A DNA stretch of 64,000 bases, from NCBI GenBank assembly GCA_030544235.1, contig CM060478.1, positions 1,597,727 through 1,661,726 on the forward strand. The letters are read 5' to 3'. Below are positions 1-11,871 of the stretch, piece by piece. The DNA is from Lepturacanthus savala (taxonomy: Eukaryota; Chordata; Actinopteri; Scombriformes; Trichiuridae). Each line of letters begins with the position of its first letter. Within the stretch, counting starts at the first letter, position 1. Made by a program: the position numbers and the translations under genes. The notes under the pieces were generated by a model that did no database searches, was not told the origin of the DNA, and saw only the letters and a list, made by a program, of their open reading frames with translations.

Positions 1-180
1 GAACTAGAACAAGGACCTTTTGAATCTGTCAGGATTAATATTCTCTTTCTTATTAGGGCCCAAGTGGTGACTGTAACACAGTCAGCAAAGGCCATATTGA
101 AATGGTAAGGATCCTTAACATACCCCAAAAGTCATCAAATTTAGGGGATGCATCAGGCCTGGTAAAAAAAAAATATATAC

Positions 181-225
<45 letters not shown>

Positions 226-1500
226 AATTGGCTCTATAGCGCCACCAAGTAGGAAATTCTGCCCACACAACCTGGACAAAAAGGTCACTTATTGTCAGGG
301 TGAAAGACCAACAGGAAGTCCGATATTTTGAATGGAACATCGCCAAAATTAGCCAAAAATGCTTTTTTTCAGGCATCATCAGGAGCCCTAAACACAACCA
401 CAACACCATATTGAGTCCGTCATAGTGTCACCCAGTGGCAACAACCAAAGGAATTGCCTTTTGGGGCCTGCCCATACCCCAAAACACATCAGGCCTGGTT
501 AAACAATTATAGGTTTTGAATATGGATGTGGCAAAATGGCTCTATAGCGCCACCTAACAGTTTTCAAAAGAACAACCCCAGCTTGTAGTTTCTCGTAGAA
601 GGATGGAATTTGGCACAAACATGGCTGAGGTCCAGGCACATAAGACTTACCTTAAGTCCAATATTGTGACCTGCTGTTGTTTTGCTTTTGACAGAATTCA
701 GCACACGTGTATCAGGTCAAGAGAGATAAAACGTTTCTTAGAGACTTACCTTAAGTCCAACAGGAAATCTGATATTTTGAATTGAATATTACCAAAATTG
801 GCCAAAAATGCTGTTTACAGAGATGTTTAATTTTTATTCTTATTCTTCATTTTCTTCCACCAAATGATTGTTGCCTATTGGGGCCCTGCCTCTACCCCAA
901 AACTCACCAAATTTGGCAGAGGCATTGGACCTGGTGTGAAAGTATAGGTTTTGTATATGGGTGTGGCAACCAGCACCACCATGTAGTTTGATGTAGGAGG
1001 GCGGAATTCAGCACATACCTGTATCAGGTCAAGCCAGACAAAAAAAAAGGTAGGCATCATAGGCATTATAGGCCTATGTAGGCATCACATTTTGACAAAC
1101 TACAGCCCTGAACACAACCACAAAACCATATTGACTCCATTATAGAGCCTAGGAACTTCTTTATTTGCTTCCGGTTGCCTTTTCGGGCCTTCCCATACCC
1201 CAAAACTCACCAAATTTGGCAACCAAACAACCAAAATTGGTGAAAATTTCTGTCTGTTATAGGTTTTGAATATAGCCATGGCTAAATAGCTCTATAGCAC
1301 CACCTAACAGTCTTTAAAAGAATATCCCCCCCATGTAGTTTCACGTAGAAGGACGATATTCGGAACACGCGTATCAGGTCAAGAGAGATAAAAAATGTCT
1401 TAGAGACGTACCTTAAATCCAACAGGAAGTCCACTGTTCTGAACGCTGTAATCTGCTTTTTGTTTCTCGCCGACGGCCTTCTTATTCTTATTCTTTTCCT
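1..1500 (+). repeat. Diverged multi-unit dispersed repeat (GCTCTATAGCGCCACC family)
   Basis: At least four diverged units follow each other. The phrase GGCTCTATAGCGCCACC occurs at 230-246 and 538-554 and, with one or two changes, near 1288-1304. A GTATCAGGTCAAG word recurs near 709, 1021 and 1371, giving spacing of about 310-350 bp. Other shared blocks are 'taccccaaaactcaccaaat' and 'aggttttgaatatg'. No long frame is maintained, so this is noncoding repeat DNA. The style matches dispersed repeats common in fish genomes; I cannot assign it to a named family. Termini are not clear; the left side may run out of the window. Confidence 0.75.
171..225. repeat. (AT)n microsatellite
   Basis: A run of A then about 20 AT dinucleotides, lying inside the first unit of the surrounding repeat, where the sister units have a short A-rich spacer. 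It probably grew from that spacer. Confidence 0.95.
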
Positions 1501-2087
1501 GGCGTCAGCTGAAAAGTGAAAAAAAAAATTTAAAGAAACATTTTAGACCAGAAACTGATTTTACAGTCAATCCACATCATTTGGCGCTTTGAATAGGTCA
1601 TTCATCATCAGGAAGTACACACAGCCTGAGGGGTTAGAACACCTTTTGAATTTAGAGGCACATCACCAGCCTGAAACACTCGTCCTCCTTTGTGTTTATA
1701 AGAAAAAATCCTGAAGCAGATCTAACGCTGGCCCCTGTTTTAAAAGGAGGATGGATGCTATTATCGGGTATTAGAGGTTTTTAAAGGACAGGGAGACTGT
1801 CATCTTCCTGTGCTGTAGGAGGATTCACCGATAACCTTTACCCCGGAGACTTCCAAACGCACCGATATCGCTGTTGAAGAAATGAGGACTTGCTTTATCT
1901 GGCCTGAAGCTACATTCACAGACCTCAGTTATTTCAGTTTTTCAATCACAGCCCATGTGAGAATGGATTTAAATCCTGCCCCTGACCCAAAAGAACACGT
2001 TTGGATGTTGATGTCAGTTTGTTCATGTGTGAGAGACCAAACCTTTTCAAATATCCATTTAGACAGTAGGTCTATACAGAAGAAACT
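1501..2087. other. Unique-looking stretch, no gene seen
   Basis: No tandem structure, no recognisable transposon end and no credible exon seen. An open frame runs from 1882 into the CCAT array and the hAT-type element, which explains its length. Confidence 0.5.
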
Positions 2088-2173
2088 ATCCATCTATCTA
2101 TCTATGCACCCATCCATCCATCTACCATACCCATCTATCCATCTACAATATTTATCTATCCATCCATCTACAG
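2088..2173. repeat. (CCAT/CTAT)n array, left part
   Basis: Imperfect CCAT/CTAT tetranucleotides ending in ATCTACAG. This is the left remnant of the array that resumes at 2802; the two parts are separated by the hAT-type element. Confidence 0.9.
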
Positions 2174-2801
2174 CATATGTGTCCAACCCAAGGCCCGGGG
2201 ACCGAATCTGGGCCACCTCCTCATTTTCTGTGGCCCCTCGAGAGCTTCAAGAACCCAAGAACTTCACGGAGACACGCTGGTCATGTTGTCTTAGTACAAC
2301 TTCATTAACTCCAAAATCTTTTTCTCAATCGGCCACGAAGGTTGTTTAAAAACAGGAAAGTTTCTGTTTTTCCTTATTTTCCTTTGTTGAAGTACATCTG
2401 TCATTACTTCCTGGTACTTTCTATTCTTTAATATTTAGCATAGCAACACTAAACCATAGATTCCAACCTTTGAAACATCCATTAAATAAATCGTGGTTAA
2501 TCGTGGTTATCAGCATATTCTTGAATGAGTCTCTAGATATCTGTGATTTTCAGTGTTTTGCTGCAGCATTTTATTAATTAGACTCCAACAACAGTATAAC
2601 ATTATTTCTGCATCAGCAGATTTTTAACTTCTCTTTAGAAATCTACGCAAATTGTCACCAGCACTATTATAAGTGGAGAGGTAATTACCTAATATAATAA
2701 CATAATAATACATACATACATATATGATCTTTATAATTGGACCTTTGAGGGAAACTAGAACACTGATGTGACCCAGGATGAAACTGAGTTTGACATCCCT
2801 G
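2174..2801. mobile_element. Non-autonomous hAT-type element inserted in the CCAT array
   Basis: The ends are imperfect inverted repeats: CATATGTGTCCAACCC on the left against CAGGGATGTCAAACTC (reverse complement of the right end), 11 of 16 matching. The left end continues with AAGGCCCGGGGACC, the 'GGCCC...GGGCC' subterminal typical of fish hAT elements with a CAGGGGTGTCAAAC end. Both sides are flanked by the 8 bp ATCTACAG (2166-2173 and 2802-2809), the duplication length expected for hAT. Caution: that word also recurs in the array, so the duplication is weaker evidence than usual. The 628-bp body has no transposase. Confidence 0.75.
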
Positions 2802-3456
2802 ATCTACAGCATCCATCCATCCATCCATCCATCCATCCATCTACAGTATCCATCCATCCATCCATCCATCCATCCACAGTATCCATCCATCCATTCATCC
2901 ACAGTATCCATCCATCCATCCATCCATCCATCCATCATCTACAGTATCCATCCATCCATCCATCCATCTACAGTATCCATCCATCATCTACAGTATCCAT
3001 CCATCCATCCATCTACAGTATCCATCCATCCATCCATCCATCTACAGTATCCATCCATCCATCCATCTACAGTATCCATCCATCCATCCATCCATCTACA
3101 GTATCCATCCATCCATCCATCTACAGTATCCATCCATCCATCCATCTACAGTATCCATCCATCCATCCACAGTATCCATCCATCCATCCATCTACAGTAT
3201 CCATCCATCCATCCATCTACAGTATCCATCCATCCATCCATCTACAGTATCCATCCATCCATCTACAGTATCCATCCATCCATCTACAGTATCCATCCAT
3301 CCATCCATCCATCCATCTACAGTATCCATCCATCCATCTACAGTATCCATCCATCCATCTAAAGTATCCATCCATCTAAAGTATCCATCCATCTAAAGTA
3401 TCCATCCATCTACAGTATCCATCCATCTATCCATCCATCCATCCATCCATCCATCC
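2802..3456. repeat. (CCAT)n CTACAGTAT compound array
   Basis: Blocks of 2-8 CCAT units are separated by CTACAGTAT, repeated more than 20 times; near the right end the spacer changes to CTAAAGTAT. Long open frames on both strands (Ser-Ile-His-Pro repeats and their antisense) are purely the translation of this array, because a 4-bp period with few stops stays open in several frames. Confidence 0.97.
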
Positions 3457-4044
3457 TTGAACAGATAGTCACATATTTCCAGGTTAAATGACTGTATTTT
3501 GTTCTCCTGTTTTAATATTTTCTCCTCCTGCAGACATGTATTTGTGCTGCATCACTCGACTAACTCCCTGAGACTCTACTAAAGTTTTATGCTTTTAATT
3601 TGGCGGTTTACCTCCACCTTTCTTACCCCTATGCTAGTGTTAGGTCCAGTATGGAATTGGTCGGACAAATCTAGATATGATAGTTTTACACTATGATAGT
3701 GACATATATCTCAGTGTGTCAGATGTTTTGGTGCCTGAATCATAAAGGTGAATCCTATTGGAATGGAGCCATACCCCCCAGTTACCATAGTTGATGTCCA
3801 TAAATTAATAAAGAACAAATCTATTCAGGAAGTGACCCGGGGCTAATTACACGGGTCCGACCTGAGCCAAAGGACAGAGGAGCAATTAGGTCTGACCCAG
3901 TTTCACCAAACTGTTGAGAATAAGAGAGATAAATGAAGCTGGAAGAGGAGACAAAGATTATCTGAAGCTCCAACTGCTGCTGGGCGGTCTGCCCCCAACG
4001 TCAGTGAATTATCACCGACTGTACCACCATGAGGAGCTAATTAT
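3457..4044. other. No gene or repeat recognised
   Basis: Mixed-composition DNA without tandem structure or recognisable element ends. No splice-framed open frame of note. Confidence 0.5.
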
Positions 4045-4419
4045 ACTGTAAAACCCCTCAAATTTATGGTAACTAACTGGCAGCAATTATCCAGAAAGTT
4101 ACTGTCATTATTTTTTACAGTAGAAGGACTGTACTTCTCTTTAGAGCATGGTGTCTTTACTGTAAAATAACAAATACTCTGATTTCAGGCGTATTTACAG
4201 TATTAGATGATTAATTGTACAATAAAACAGTTTGATACTTTAATTTCAGTTGTATTTACAGTTTCAGGTGATTAACTATATAATAAAACTTCATTCAATC
4301 ATGATATTTCAGTTGTATTTATAGTATTATGTGATTAACTGTATTATAATACAGTAACTCTTTGAAATATACCTCAATTTATTGTAATAACTGTAGTTTT
4401 CACAGCAAAGTTTTACAGT
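4045..4419. mobile_element. Short element with ACTGTAAAAC inverted ends
   Basis: Starts ACTGTAAAAC (4045-4054) and ends GTTTTACAGT (4410-4419), a perfect 10-bp inverted repeat. Internally it holds degenerate units built on 'gatttcagttgtatttacagtatta'-type phrases followed by 'gtgattaactgtataataaaa'. The block 'taactggcagcaattatcca' just inside the left end is also present in the related locus at 40173-40878. No coding capacity. Best read as a MITE with an internal minisatellite. Confidence 0.7.
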
Positions 4420-5214
4420 GTTTATCATCAATTAAGACCATTGATTTAATATCAAATTAGGAGATTAAATTAGGTAATTTTATATGTATATTGCTTTGAT
4501 AATTTAGCTCAAAGCAATTTGCATTCTGTCATTTACTGAAATGTGTTGCAGAAAACAAAATAATCTGCTGCGTTGTTTAATTATTTATACTTTTTTTCCA
4601 GGCATATCTTCTTGTTTGTGTGAATATTGGGTTCTGCTGTCCATCTACATTTCAGTCTCTGCAGGATGTAGATTGAGGCCCCGCGGGCCAAAATACCTGA
4701 GATATGAAGCCACCAGTGGTGCTGCAGCATATTAACGATATGCAAACATCTAGTTCGCCCTCGGGTGCTGCAGGACTGACATGTGCAGGTCTTGCAGAAA
4801 TTGATTTTGGCTTAAACTTAAAGGTCCCCTATTGGAGAAAGTGACATTTTAATATATTTATGATTAAGAAGAAGGTCTGGATGTAAATGTTGTTGCTTCA
4901 AAACTCTCAGTCCAAAGAGAAATGAGCCATTTTCAGAAACGGTGTCTTAAAAACCACCCAGCAGGACTACTGTGAAGTTGTGATGTCATAAGTGACATTA
5001 AAAAAAAGCCAATCAGAGGGGAGGCTTGTTAACATTAATGCAACAGAAGCAAATGAGATGTAAAACTAATGCTTGATATGTTTTTGGTATAAATCTCAAT
5101 AGATACTATAACTTCAACCTAAATTAAAAATATTCATGTTGTAATATTCATTAAATTCATTGAAGTACGTTATATGAATGTACATTTAGACCTTAACCCT
5201 GTATTTTATGAAAT
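4420..5214. other. AT-rich DNA with old repeat-like pieces
   Basis: About 4670-4735 resembles the GGCCCCGCGGGCC subterminal of hAT-type repeats. About 4815-5040 starts 'aaaggtcccctattggag', a wording common in dispersed fish repeats. Neither has clear ends. No gene seen. Confidence 0.4.
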
Positions 5215-5582
5215 ATTAGACATGCTTAAAATGTTTCTATTACTTAAAATGACCTGGATAATAGATATATTTAATAAAATACCTATAATAAAAAGTTGTA
5301 AACCTAGTCTCAGGATGGTTTCATGTTATCTAAGTCAATGGGACTGCATTAGGTTGTATACACTAGTATAAGTATATAGTATAATACTTTTTTTGCATGA
5401 TGCTCACATGTCAAATGTCCATGAGCAATAGGGATATCCTGGTCATGTGACCTCATACATTGTATCTCCTTCAAAATAAAAGCCCCCTTTTCATGCCAAA
5501 CTGCAAAAACATAGACTTTCTGTCACAGCTTTTTAGAAAAAATAAGGTAAAATAATGGAGACACTATGCAATAGAGGGTTAA
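5215..5582 (+). repeat. Dispersed family A, copy 1
   Basis: Shares ordered blocks with copies near 10.3, 18.0, 54.9 and 55.8 kb: 'agtctcaggatggtttcatg', 'agtcaatgggactgcattag', 'gatgctcacatgtcaaatg', 'gtcatgtgacctcat', 'ccttcaaaataaaagcccc' and 'caatagagggttaa'. Length is about 370-470 bp. No coding capacity and no clear terminal inverted repeat, so class is unknown. Confidence 0.8.
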
Positions 5583-5584
5583 TT

Positions 5585-5835
5585 CATTCTGAATATATCA
5601 CATACATATGAATATAATCTAGTAATAATCAGAACCTGCCATTCAATACAATGTGCAGCATTTTACATGTGTATTAATAGAATTTCCAGCAGTCGATGCA
5701 GCTTTTCTACAGCAGCAGACTGGAAGTCAACTGATGCCTCTGAAGTCGACTCCTGAGACACTAATTAACACCTACTGTAGAATGTGAGACTACACAGCTT
5801 CATCTTTAAGTACAAAGATTCAGACTTTGATGGAA
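5585..5835 (+). repeat. Dispersed family B, copy 1
   Basis: Matches 8340-8545 in reverse complement over about 200 bp, including 'acacctactgtagaatgtga', 'gagacactaattaacacc' and 'acttaaagatgaagct' on the opposite strand. Contains AGTCGACTCCTG and CAGTCGATGCAG. Noncoding. Confidence 0.8.
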
Positions 5836-6351
5836 TTCAGTGGAAGTGAAATGTCAACCCATGACAGACATAAGGCGAGCTATTATTCCTTTGAAGCAGT
5901 AAAGGTTGTCTCTCAGCGATATTGCCAAAAAACGTAAATTACGTTTGAGCACCGTGGCTCACACTATCAGACGGCATCGAGATACTGGCAAGAGCTCTGA
6001 TTGAAAAAAAGAGGTTTAGTAGTGCTAGACTGACAATAAAATAAAAAAAATAAAATAAAAAACTCAGACAAGGTTGTGTTGTGGAACAGAAAGTCGACTG
6101 CATCAAACACCGATGCTGAGGAGGAGATGATGGTTGGGAAGGTTTCAGAAATATAAAGTAAAACTTTATTAACATGAAAATACCGTTAACATCCTGATGC
6201 ATCACACATTTACTGCAAATTTGAGATGGTTAGACTATAATACTTTGAATTTTAGTTGATTAAATAACTTTATTTGACTAAAATGCGACTAAAAAACAGA
6301 AGTTGACTAAATATGATGAAAACTAATGTGGACATTTGATAGAAAAATTAA
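5836..6351. other. Repeat-like filler, no gene
   Basis: A-rich run near 6040-6060. About 6225-6335 reads 'gactaaaatgcgactaaaa', a TAAA-rich style seen in old fish transposon debris. Nothing coding seen. Confidence 0.4.
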
Positions 6352-6799
6352 CCCATTGAAGTCTTTAAGTCTATGACTCATTTTATTTGTTACTCATACA
6401 CCTTTTTATCCCCCAATATGACGATACATGTCAATTTTTTACATTTTAAGCAAAAAAAATGAAGTTTCAAGTGCTTCCTCTAATATGACGTCTTCAACTT
6501 CCTCCTGAGAACATGGAGAAAACAAACCCTCCTAGAAAGAGTCATTTTATATAGATTATTATGATTTTCATTAATTTTCAATCATTTAAGTCTGTAGAAT
6601 AAGCCCCCAAAATAGAATTCTGTACATGGGATAAGCAGTTTGCTCTTTATGGGTGTATTTTATGCAAGCAGCAACTATAATAGTCATGAAAATGCTATTT
6701 TCTGCAAATAAAAGCAGGCAAAATGGAAAAAATAGATATTTAACTGGACCATTAGTGGCTCAACTGATATAATTACATGAAATCTGGGTTTTAATGGGT
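6352..6799. mobile_element. piggyBac-type MITE (CCCATTGAAG...TTAATGGG)
   Basis: The body starts CCCATTGAAGTC and ends TTTTAATGGG, and both sides are flanked by TTAA (6348-6351 and 6800-6803). A TTAA duplication next to CCC/GGG ends is the hallmark of piggyBac-superfamily insertions. The inverted ends match 8 of the first 9 bases. At 448 bp with no transposase frame it must be non-autonomous. Confidence 0.75.
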
Positions 6800-6803
6800 T
6801 AAC

Positions 6804-7419
6804 ATTGGTAGAAATGGTGGTTTACGCTGTTAGAATATGTAAAAACATTAACATAATTATCCTTGAATTGAGCTACTTTTCCAAATCAGGTCTCCACACT
6901 CACGATATCTGCTAAACATGAAACGAGGCTCTGGGATCAATCTACAAACTCCACAATCACATTCCAATCTCCTCCGTATCTGAGCTGCAGTTCTTACACC
7001 GTCCTTAAATCCATCTGGTTTCACATTAAAATGATCCAAGTGCATCAAATGAAGGTGTTTGTATGTATGCAACACGCCTGTTTTTCACTCCCAAACACAC
7101 TGTGCTGCTGTTTTATTGCTTTTCATTAGACACGGTTTTACCTGCGGCTCATGGTGAAGGAACAATATGATCATCTTCCTCCAGGCTGGGATTTAACAGG
7201 AGTATTCAACAACATGAGTGAGAAGCAGTGTTGATATGAGAGGAAGAAGAAAAGAAAGACAAAACTCTTGTTTATTAGACTGATATTAAATAATTAATAT
7301 GATGGATTCAGACCCAACGGTGAAACAAATTGAGGTATTTTCTAGTAACTAACTTTCTAATTAGACCAAACACCAGGGTCCCTGTAGTTTGAGCTCAGGT
7401 TTTTATTATTTTTATGCTT
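6804..7419. other. No gene recognised
   Basis: Mixed DNA. A moderately GC-richer piece at about 6880-7160 is non-repetitive within the window. No exon signature I can defend. Confidence 0.4.
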
Positions 7420-7735
7420 TTTTTAATAAATCTGAATGGTGCTGAATCCTTTGGGCTAGGCCACGCCCCCTACTACCAAAATCGCAAAAACTGGAAACCC
7501 TACTTATTTGAACTCCTCCTTGAGACTTTGTCTGATCTGCCTGCAAATTGGCATTTCCATTCTTTACCGTGTCCTGATCTAAAGTTACTAAAAGAATTGT
7601 TTTCGGTTAAAAAATGAGCAAATTTTTAACAAACAAATTCTTGTAGCTCGCTATAAAAATGCTAAGTGTTGCATAACTCCGAGACTGCGGGGTTATATAA
7701 TGAATTTGGTGAATTGTTTCCACTAGGGGGTGCTG
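7420..7735 (+). repeat. Dispersed repeat with 'gggctaggccacgccccct'
   Basis: Contains 'ggctaggccacgccccctac' followed by 'ccaaaatcgcaaaaactgg' and 'gaactcctccttgagacttt', an order I recognise from abundant dispersed repeats in fish genomes. The open frame 7414-7617 is an accident of this repeat. Boundaries are approximate. Confidence 0.55.
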
Positions 7736-8339
7736 CAAATACAGGAGGTTTATATTTCTAGAACCAGAGACCAGATCTTAAAGATGGTCATGACTGGATA
7801 ATGTGTGACTTATTACAAGATAAACAACTACATTTAATTTCAGCCAAACTATTACACTGAGGGCTTTGTCATTTTAAAGTTACATATAGAATAGGACACT
7901 TTTAGTAAATGATATTTCATCAACTAGAACTAGAACTGCCATTGGTTTAAGAAGAGTCAAATCATTGACTTAATTCAAGCAGAGATAAAATCTAAGGAGA
8001 TTGCATTATTAACTACTGAAGTAGGGTTAATAACTGTCCTGTGTATCGTTACTGTAATTAGTTCAGCAACATTATGAGCCTCATGAATGAGCTCAGCCGA
8101 CAGTTTGAATATCCTGAATGATCAGGTTATTCCATCTTCCCTGACAGGACGGGAATATTCCCACATCAATATGGGATAGAGTGGTTTTCACACATGGATT
8201 GGCCACCACAGAGTCCAGACCCTGATTCTATTGTGAATCTAATAGTTTAACTCGTTTAAATAATACAAACACATGCTATCAACAGGTTTACCAATCACAT
8301 AACGACATTAAGTGGCTCATGTCTATCAAGGCTCTGTCA
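7736..8339. other. No gene recognised
   Basis: AT-rich, non-tandem, no element ends found. Confidence 0.4.
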
Positions 8340-8545
8340 TTTCACTGAACGTCTGAATATTTGCACTTAAAGATGAAGCTGGAGTCTCACATTCTACTGT
8401 AGGTGTTAATTAGTGTCTCAGGAGTCGACTGATGGATAAAAGCAGCATCGACTCCTGGAAATTGCATTAATAGACTTGTAAAATGTTTCACGTTGCATTG
8501 ACAGATTCTGACTATTACTAGACTATGTTCATATTTATGAATATT
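8340..8545 (-). repeat. Dispersed family B, copy 2 (inverted)
   Basis: Reverse-complement partner of 5585-5835: 'acttaaagatgaagct', 'tcacattctactgtaggtgt' and 'taattagtgtctcaggag' are near-identical to the other copy read backwards. The pair forms a long imperfect inverted repeat with about 2.5 kb between arms. Confidence 0.8.
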
Positions 8546-8559
8546 TTATATGAAGATGA

Positions 8560-8890
8560 TTTGTGTCAGTGACAAGAATGTCATGTGGTGTAACCCTAAA
8601 AACAACGGAAACAAATCTCTAAAAAAATGGTTTTGAAAAATAAAACATGCCATCAACAAGTTTTATATTCTAGGTTGATTATACATTTTAAATTTGTCAT
8701 TTTTTCAGTTACACTATTTGACATTTCCTGTCAAAAAAATGATAGAATAAATGATAAATGAATAATGATAGAAATGGACTTTTAAATAACAAGAAACCAA
8801 CATGTACACAAACTGTACAATTAGTGCTTCTTAAAACTGTATTTTAAAAAGTTTTTGACTTTCTCTTCTTGCCAAACATTATTCAATCGA
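8560..8890 (+). repeat. Dispersed family C, copy 1
   Basis: 'aatgtcatgtggtgtaaccc' at the left and 'ttaaataacaagaaaccaac' plus 'gccaaacattatt' at the right recur in the same order at about 13515-14165, where a TTAA-flanked element has been inserted. Noncoding. Confidence 0.7.
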
Positions 8891-8971
8891 ACCATTGGAA
8901 CCATCGAACCATCAGTTAAAGAAAATAAATAAATTACATGAGGATTCCCTGGTAGAATTCCTGAAAAGCAT

Positions 8972-9581
<610 letters not shown>

Positions 9582-9670
9582 CCAGGCAGTCTATATAGAT
9601 GGATCTTTATCTCTATTCAAAAACCGGTAACACTGCAATATGTTGATTTTTGATCTGATTCAGTTAGTTA

Positions 9671-9692
9671 CACCGCACACACAGTATACACA

Positions 9693-9732
<40 letters not shown>

Positions 9733-9738
9733 CACACA
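9671..9738. repeat. (CA)n microsatellite
   Basis: CA dinucleotides with a few CG interruptions. Open frames here on the minus strand (Cys-Val repeats) are translation of the repeat. Confidence 0.97.
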
Positions 9739-9896
9739 GGATGGTGCAGCATTGGACCAATAGGAGCGGTGCGGTCGAATGGAAATTACTTCACTGGGTC
9801 CTGCTGATACCCAGGGTCCTCTGGGTTGCACCAGCATGGCCTGCGGCAGCAGAGTTAATGGGATAGCAGCAGGACTGCTGATCAAGCACACTGGTG

Positions 9897-9897
<1 letters not shown>
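9739..9897. other. Short GC-richer island between two CA repeats
   Basis: About 160 bp, non-repetitive and clearly GC-richer than its surroundings, with GACCAATAGGAGCGG (a CCAAT-box-like word) near the left. It could be a conserved element trapped between two CA tracts. No splice context supports an exon. Confidence 0.25.

Positions 9898-9937
<40 letters not shown>
9898..9937. repeat. (CA)n microsatellite
   Basis: About 20 perfect CA units. Confidence 0.97.
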
Positions 9938-9938
<1 letters not shown>

Positions 9939-10326
9939 CAGCATATTCAGCTACACATTGACACACACTCATACAGCCATCATCATTAAAGGCAGACATG
10001 TGTAGTCACTCTATACCAGTCCAGACAGTATAGGTCTAGCAGCAGATGACCCATAGCTACGTTTATGCCATCTAGCGGCAGTAGTTCGACCAGAGGAAGT
10101 GACACAGACGTCAATATAAGGTCACTTCCTTGTTAAGAAGGAAGGTTGGTTGATTTCTGAAAAATAGACTTAGTTTAACCATCATTTAAGCCAATTATTA
10201 TATTATCTTAACTCTTCCCATGTTTTTTTTGCATAAAACTAACTTTAACCACTGTGTTGTCTCACCATAAAACCTCATTATTTATTTATTTAAAGAATGT
10301 TTTGTGAAGCAGCTTATTAACTCTTT

Positions 10327-10795
10327 ATTGCATGAAATATCCTAGACATAGAACATGTTTTGAATACTTTTATTGCTAAAATGGCCTAAATAATGGATAT
10401 ATATAAGGAAAAGTGTAACCATAGTCTCAGGATAATTTCATGTTATGTGAGTCAATGGGACTCCATTGGATTGTATGGACTAGGAATTCAATTCAAATTT
10501 CTATTTTGTTTTTAATTGAATTAAATGAAAAAAATAATATAAATAATATAAAATAATAAATAACAGTATTTTTGGGGGTTTTTGGTAAACAAAAGACAAC
10601 CTGCAGTTATGAGACAGTGATGCTCACATGTCAAATCCTTGTCATTTGACCTCATGAATTCTATGTCCTTCAAAATAAAAGCCCCTTTTTCACACCTAGC
10701 TGTAAAAATGTATATTTTCTGTTACAGCTTTTTCAAAAAATGAAGATAATCAATTGTTGCCATATGGAAACACTATGGAATAGAGGGTTTATTTG
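10327..10795 (+). repeat. Dispersed family A, copy 2
   Basis: Same block order as copy 1: 'agtctcaggataatttcatg', 'agtcaatgggactccattgg', 'gagacagtgatgctcacatg', 'ccttcaaaataaaagcccc', 'actatggaatagagggtt'. It carries an extra AT-rich insert at about 10490-10570. Confidence 0.8.
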
Positions 10796-11871
10796 TCAGT
10801 TTTCCTGCTGTAAATGATAATAAATGTGGAATATCTCTACAAACACAAAGGTTATTGGACTTAATCCTGGAATTAAAATAAATCTACAACATGTGAGGTG
10901 ACTACAGAAGAGACAGAATCAATTTATGTTGCTGTTATAGAGACAATATAGTTAGAAATGTGTTCAACTACATATAAACATATGTTATTTATAACTTAAA
11001 ACAAGACCAAACTGACCAAAATCAGGAAAATAACAGTAACATTGTGTTTTATTACAGATAAAAACACTTTATTTAGTGTTGGAGCTGAGGTTTTCTCTAT
11101 TTATGTGTAAAATAGAACACTGAACCTGGATCAGGAGGTTTAGGTTAAAAACATTGGTTCTATGGATTGTTCTTGAAAAAGTTCTTTTCCACAAGCTTCT
11201 GTTAAATTAGAGATAATAACCAAAGTAATAAAGATTGACACTAATATTATCGTATTAAAAAATCAACCTCACAAAGTTCAGTATTGTAAGATATCACCAG
11301 TTCTTAATCCATGAATCAGTGATGACCTCAACTCTCCTGTCAAAAACTCAAAAGAGAAAAGGTAAAAGCTGTTTCATCTCCTTCTCTGAATGAGTCAGCA
11401 TTTAATGAGTGAGTAAATCCTGTTTTATGTTAATGAAAAGCAACTTATGAAGCTTTTGAAATGGAAATGTAGAAAAGTAGAAAGGATAACTGGGTTTCAA
11501 CTTTCAAAGGCACCATACTGTTGGATCAACAAAGGTGTTCATTCCTAAAGAGTCGGTGCAACCTGTGGTCAATTCACAGGTTCATTTATATTATTATAAG
11601 ATCTACATTATCTGTTTACTTAATAATAGTAATGAATAAAATGAAAAGGAGTAGTAAGAAGTAAATACTCCTAACCCCACACTCTAATCTATTATAATAA
11701 GGTACACCAAGTACTATTCCCTGTGAATATCTGAATGAAACTACAGTCAAAGTTATGAAAATGATATAAATATATATATTCTATAATGGAATAATTTGTT
11801 TAGTGTTAGGTTACATCTGTACTCATTTTTATTGTTAATGATTTGTTGATTAATTGATTGATGACTGTCTC
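10796..11871. other. AT-rich DNA, no gene seen
   Basis: About 1.1 kb with no tandem array and no recognisable transposon end or exon. Composition is that of the local background. Confidence 0.4.

Noticed and set aside
2768..3392. Long Ser-Ile-His-Pro and antisense open frames
   Set aside because: Pure translation of the CCAT array in several frames and both strands.
9664..9999. Minus-strand Cys-Val rich protein
   Set aside because: Driven by two CA repeats.
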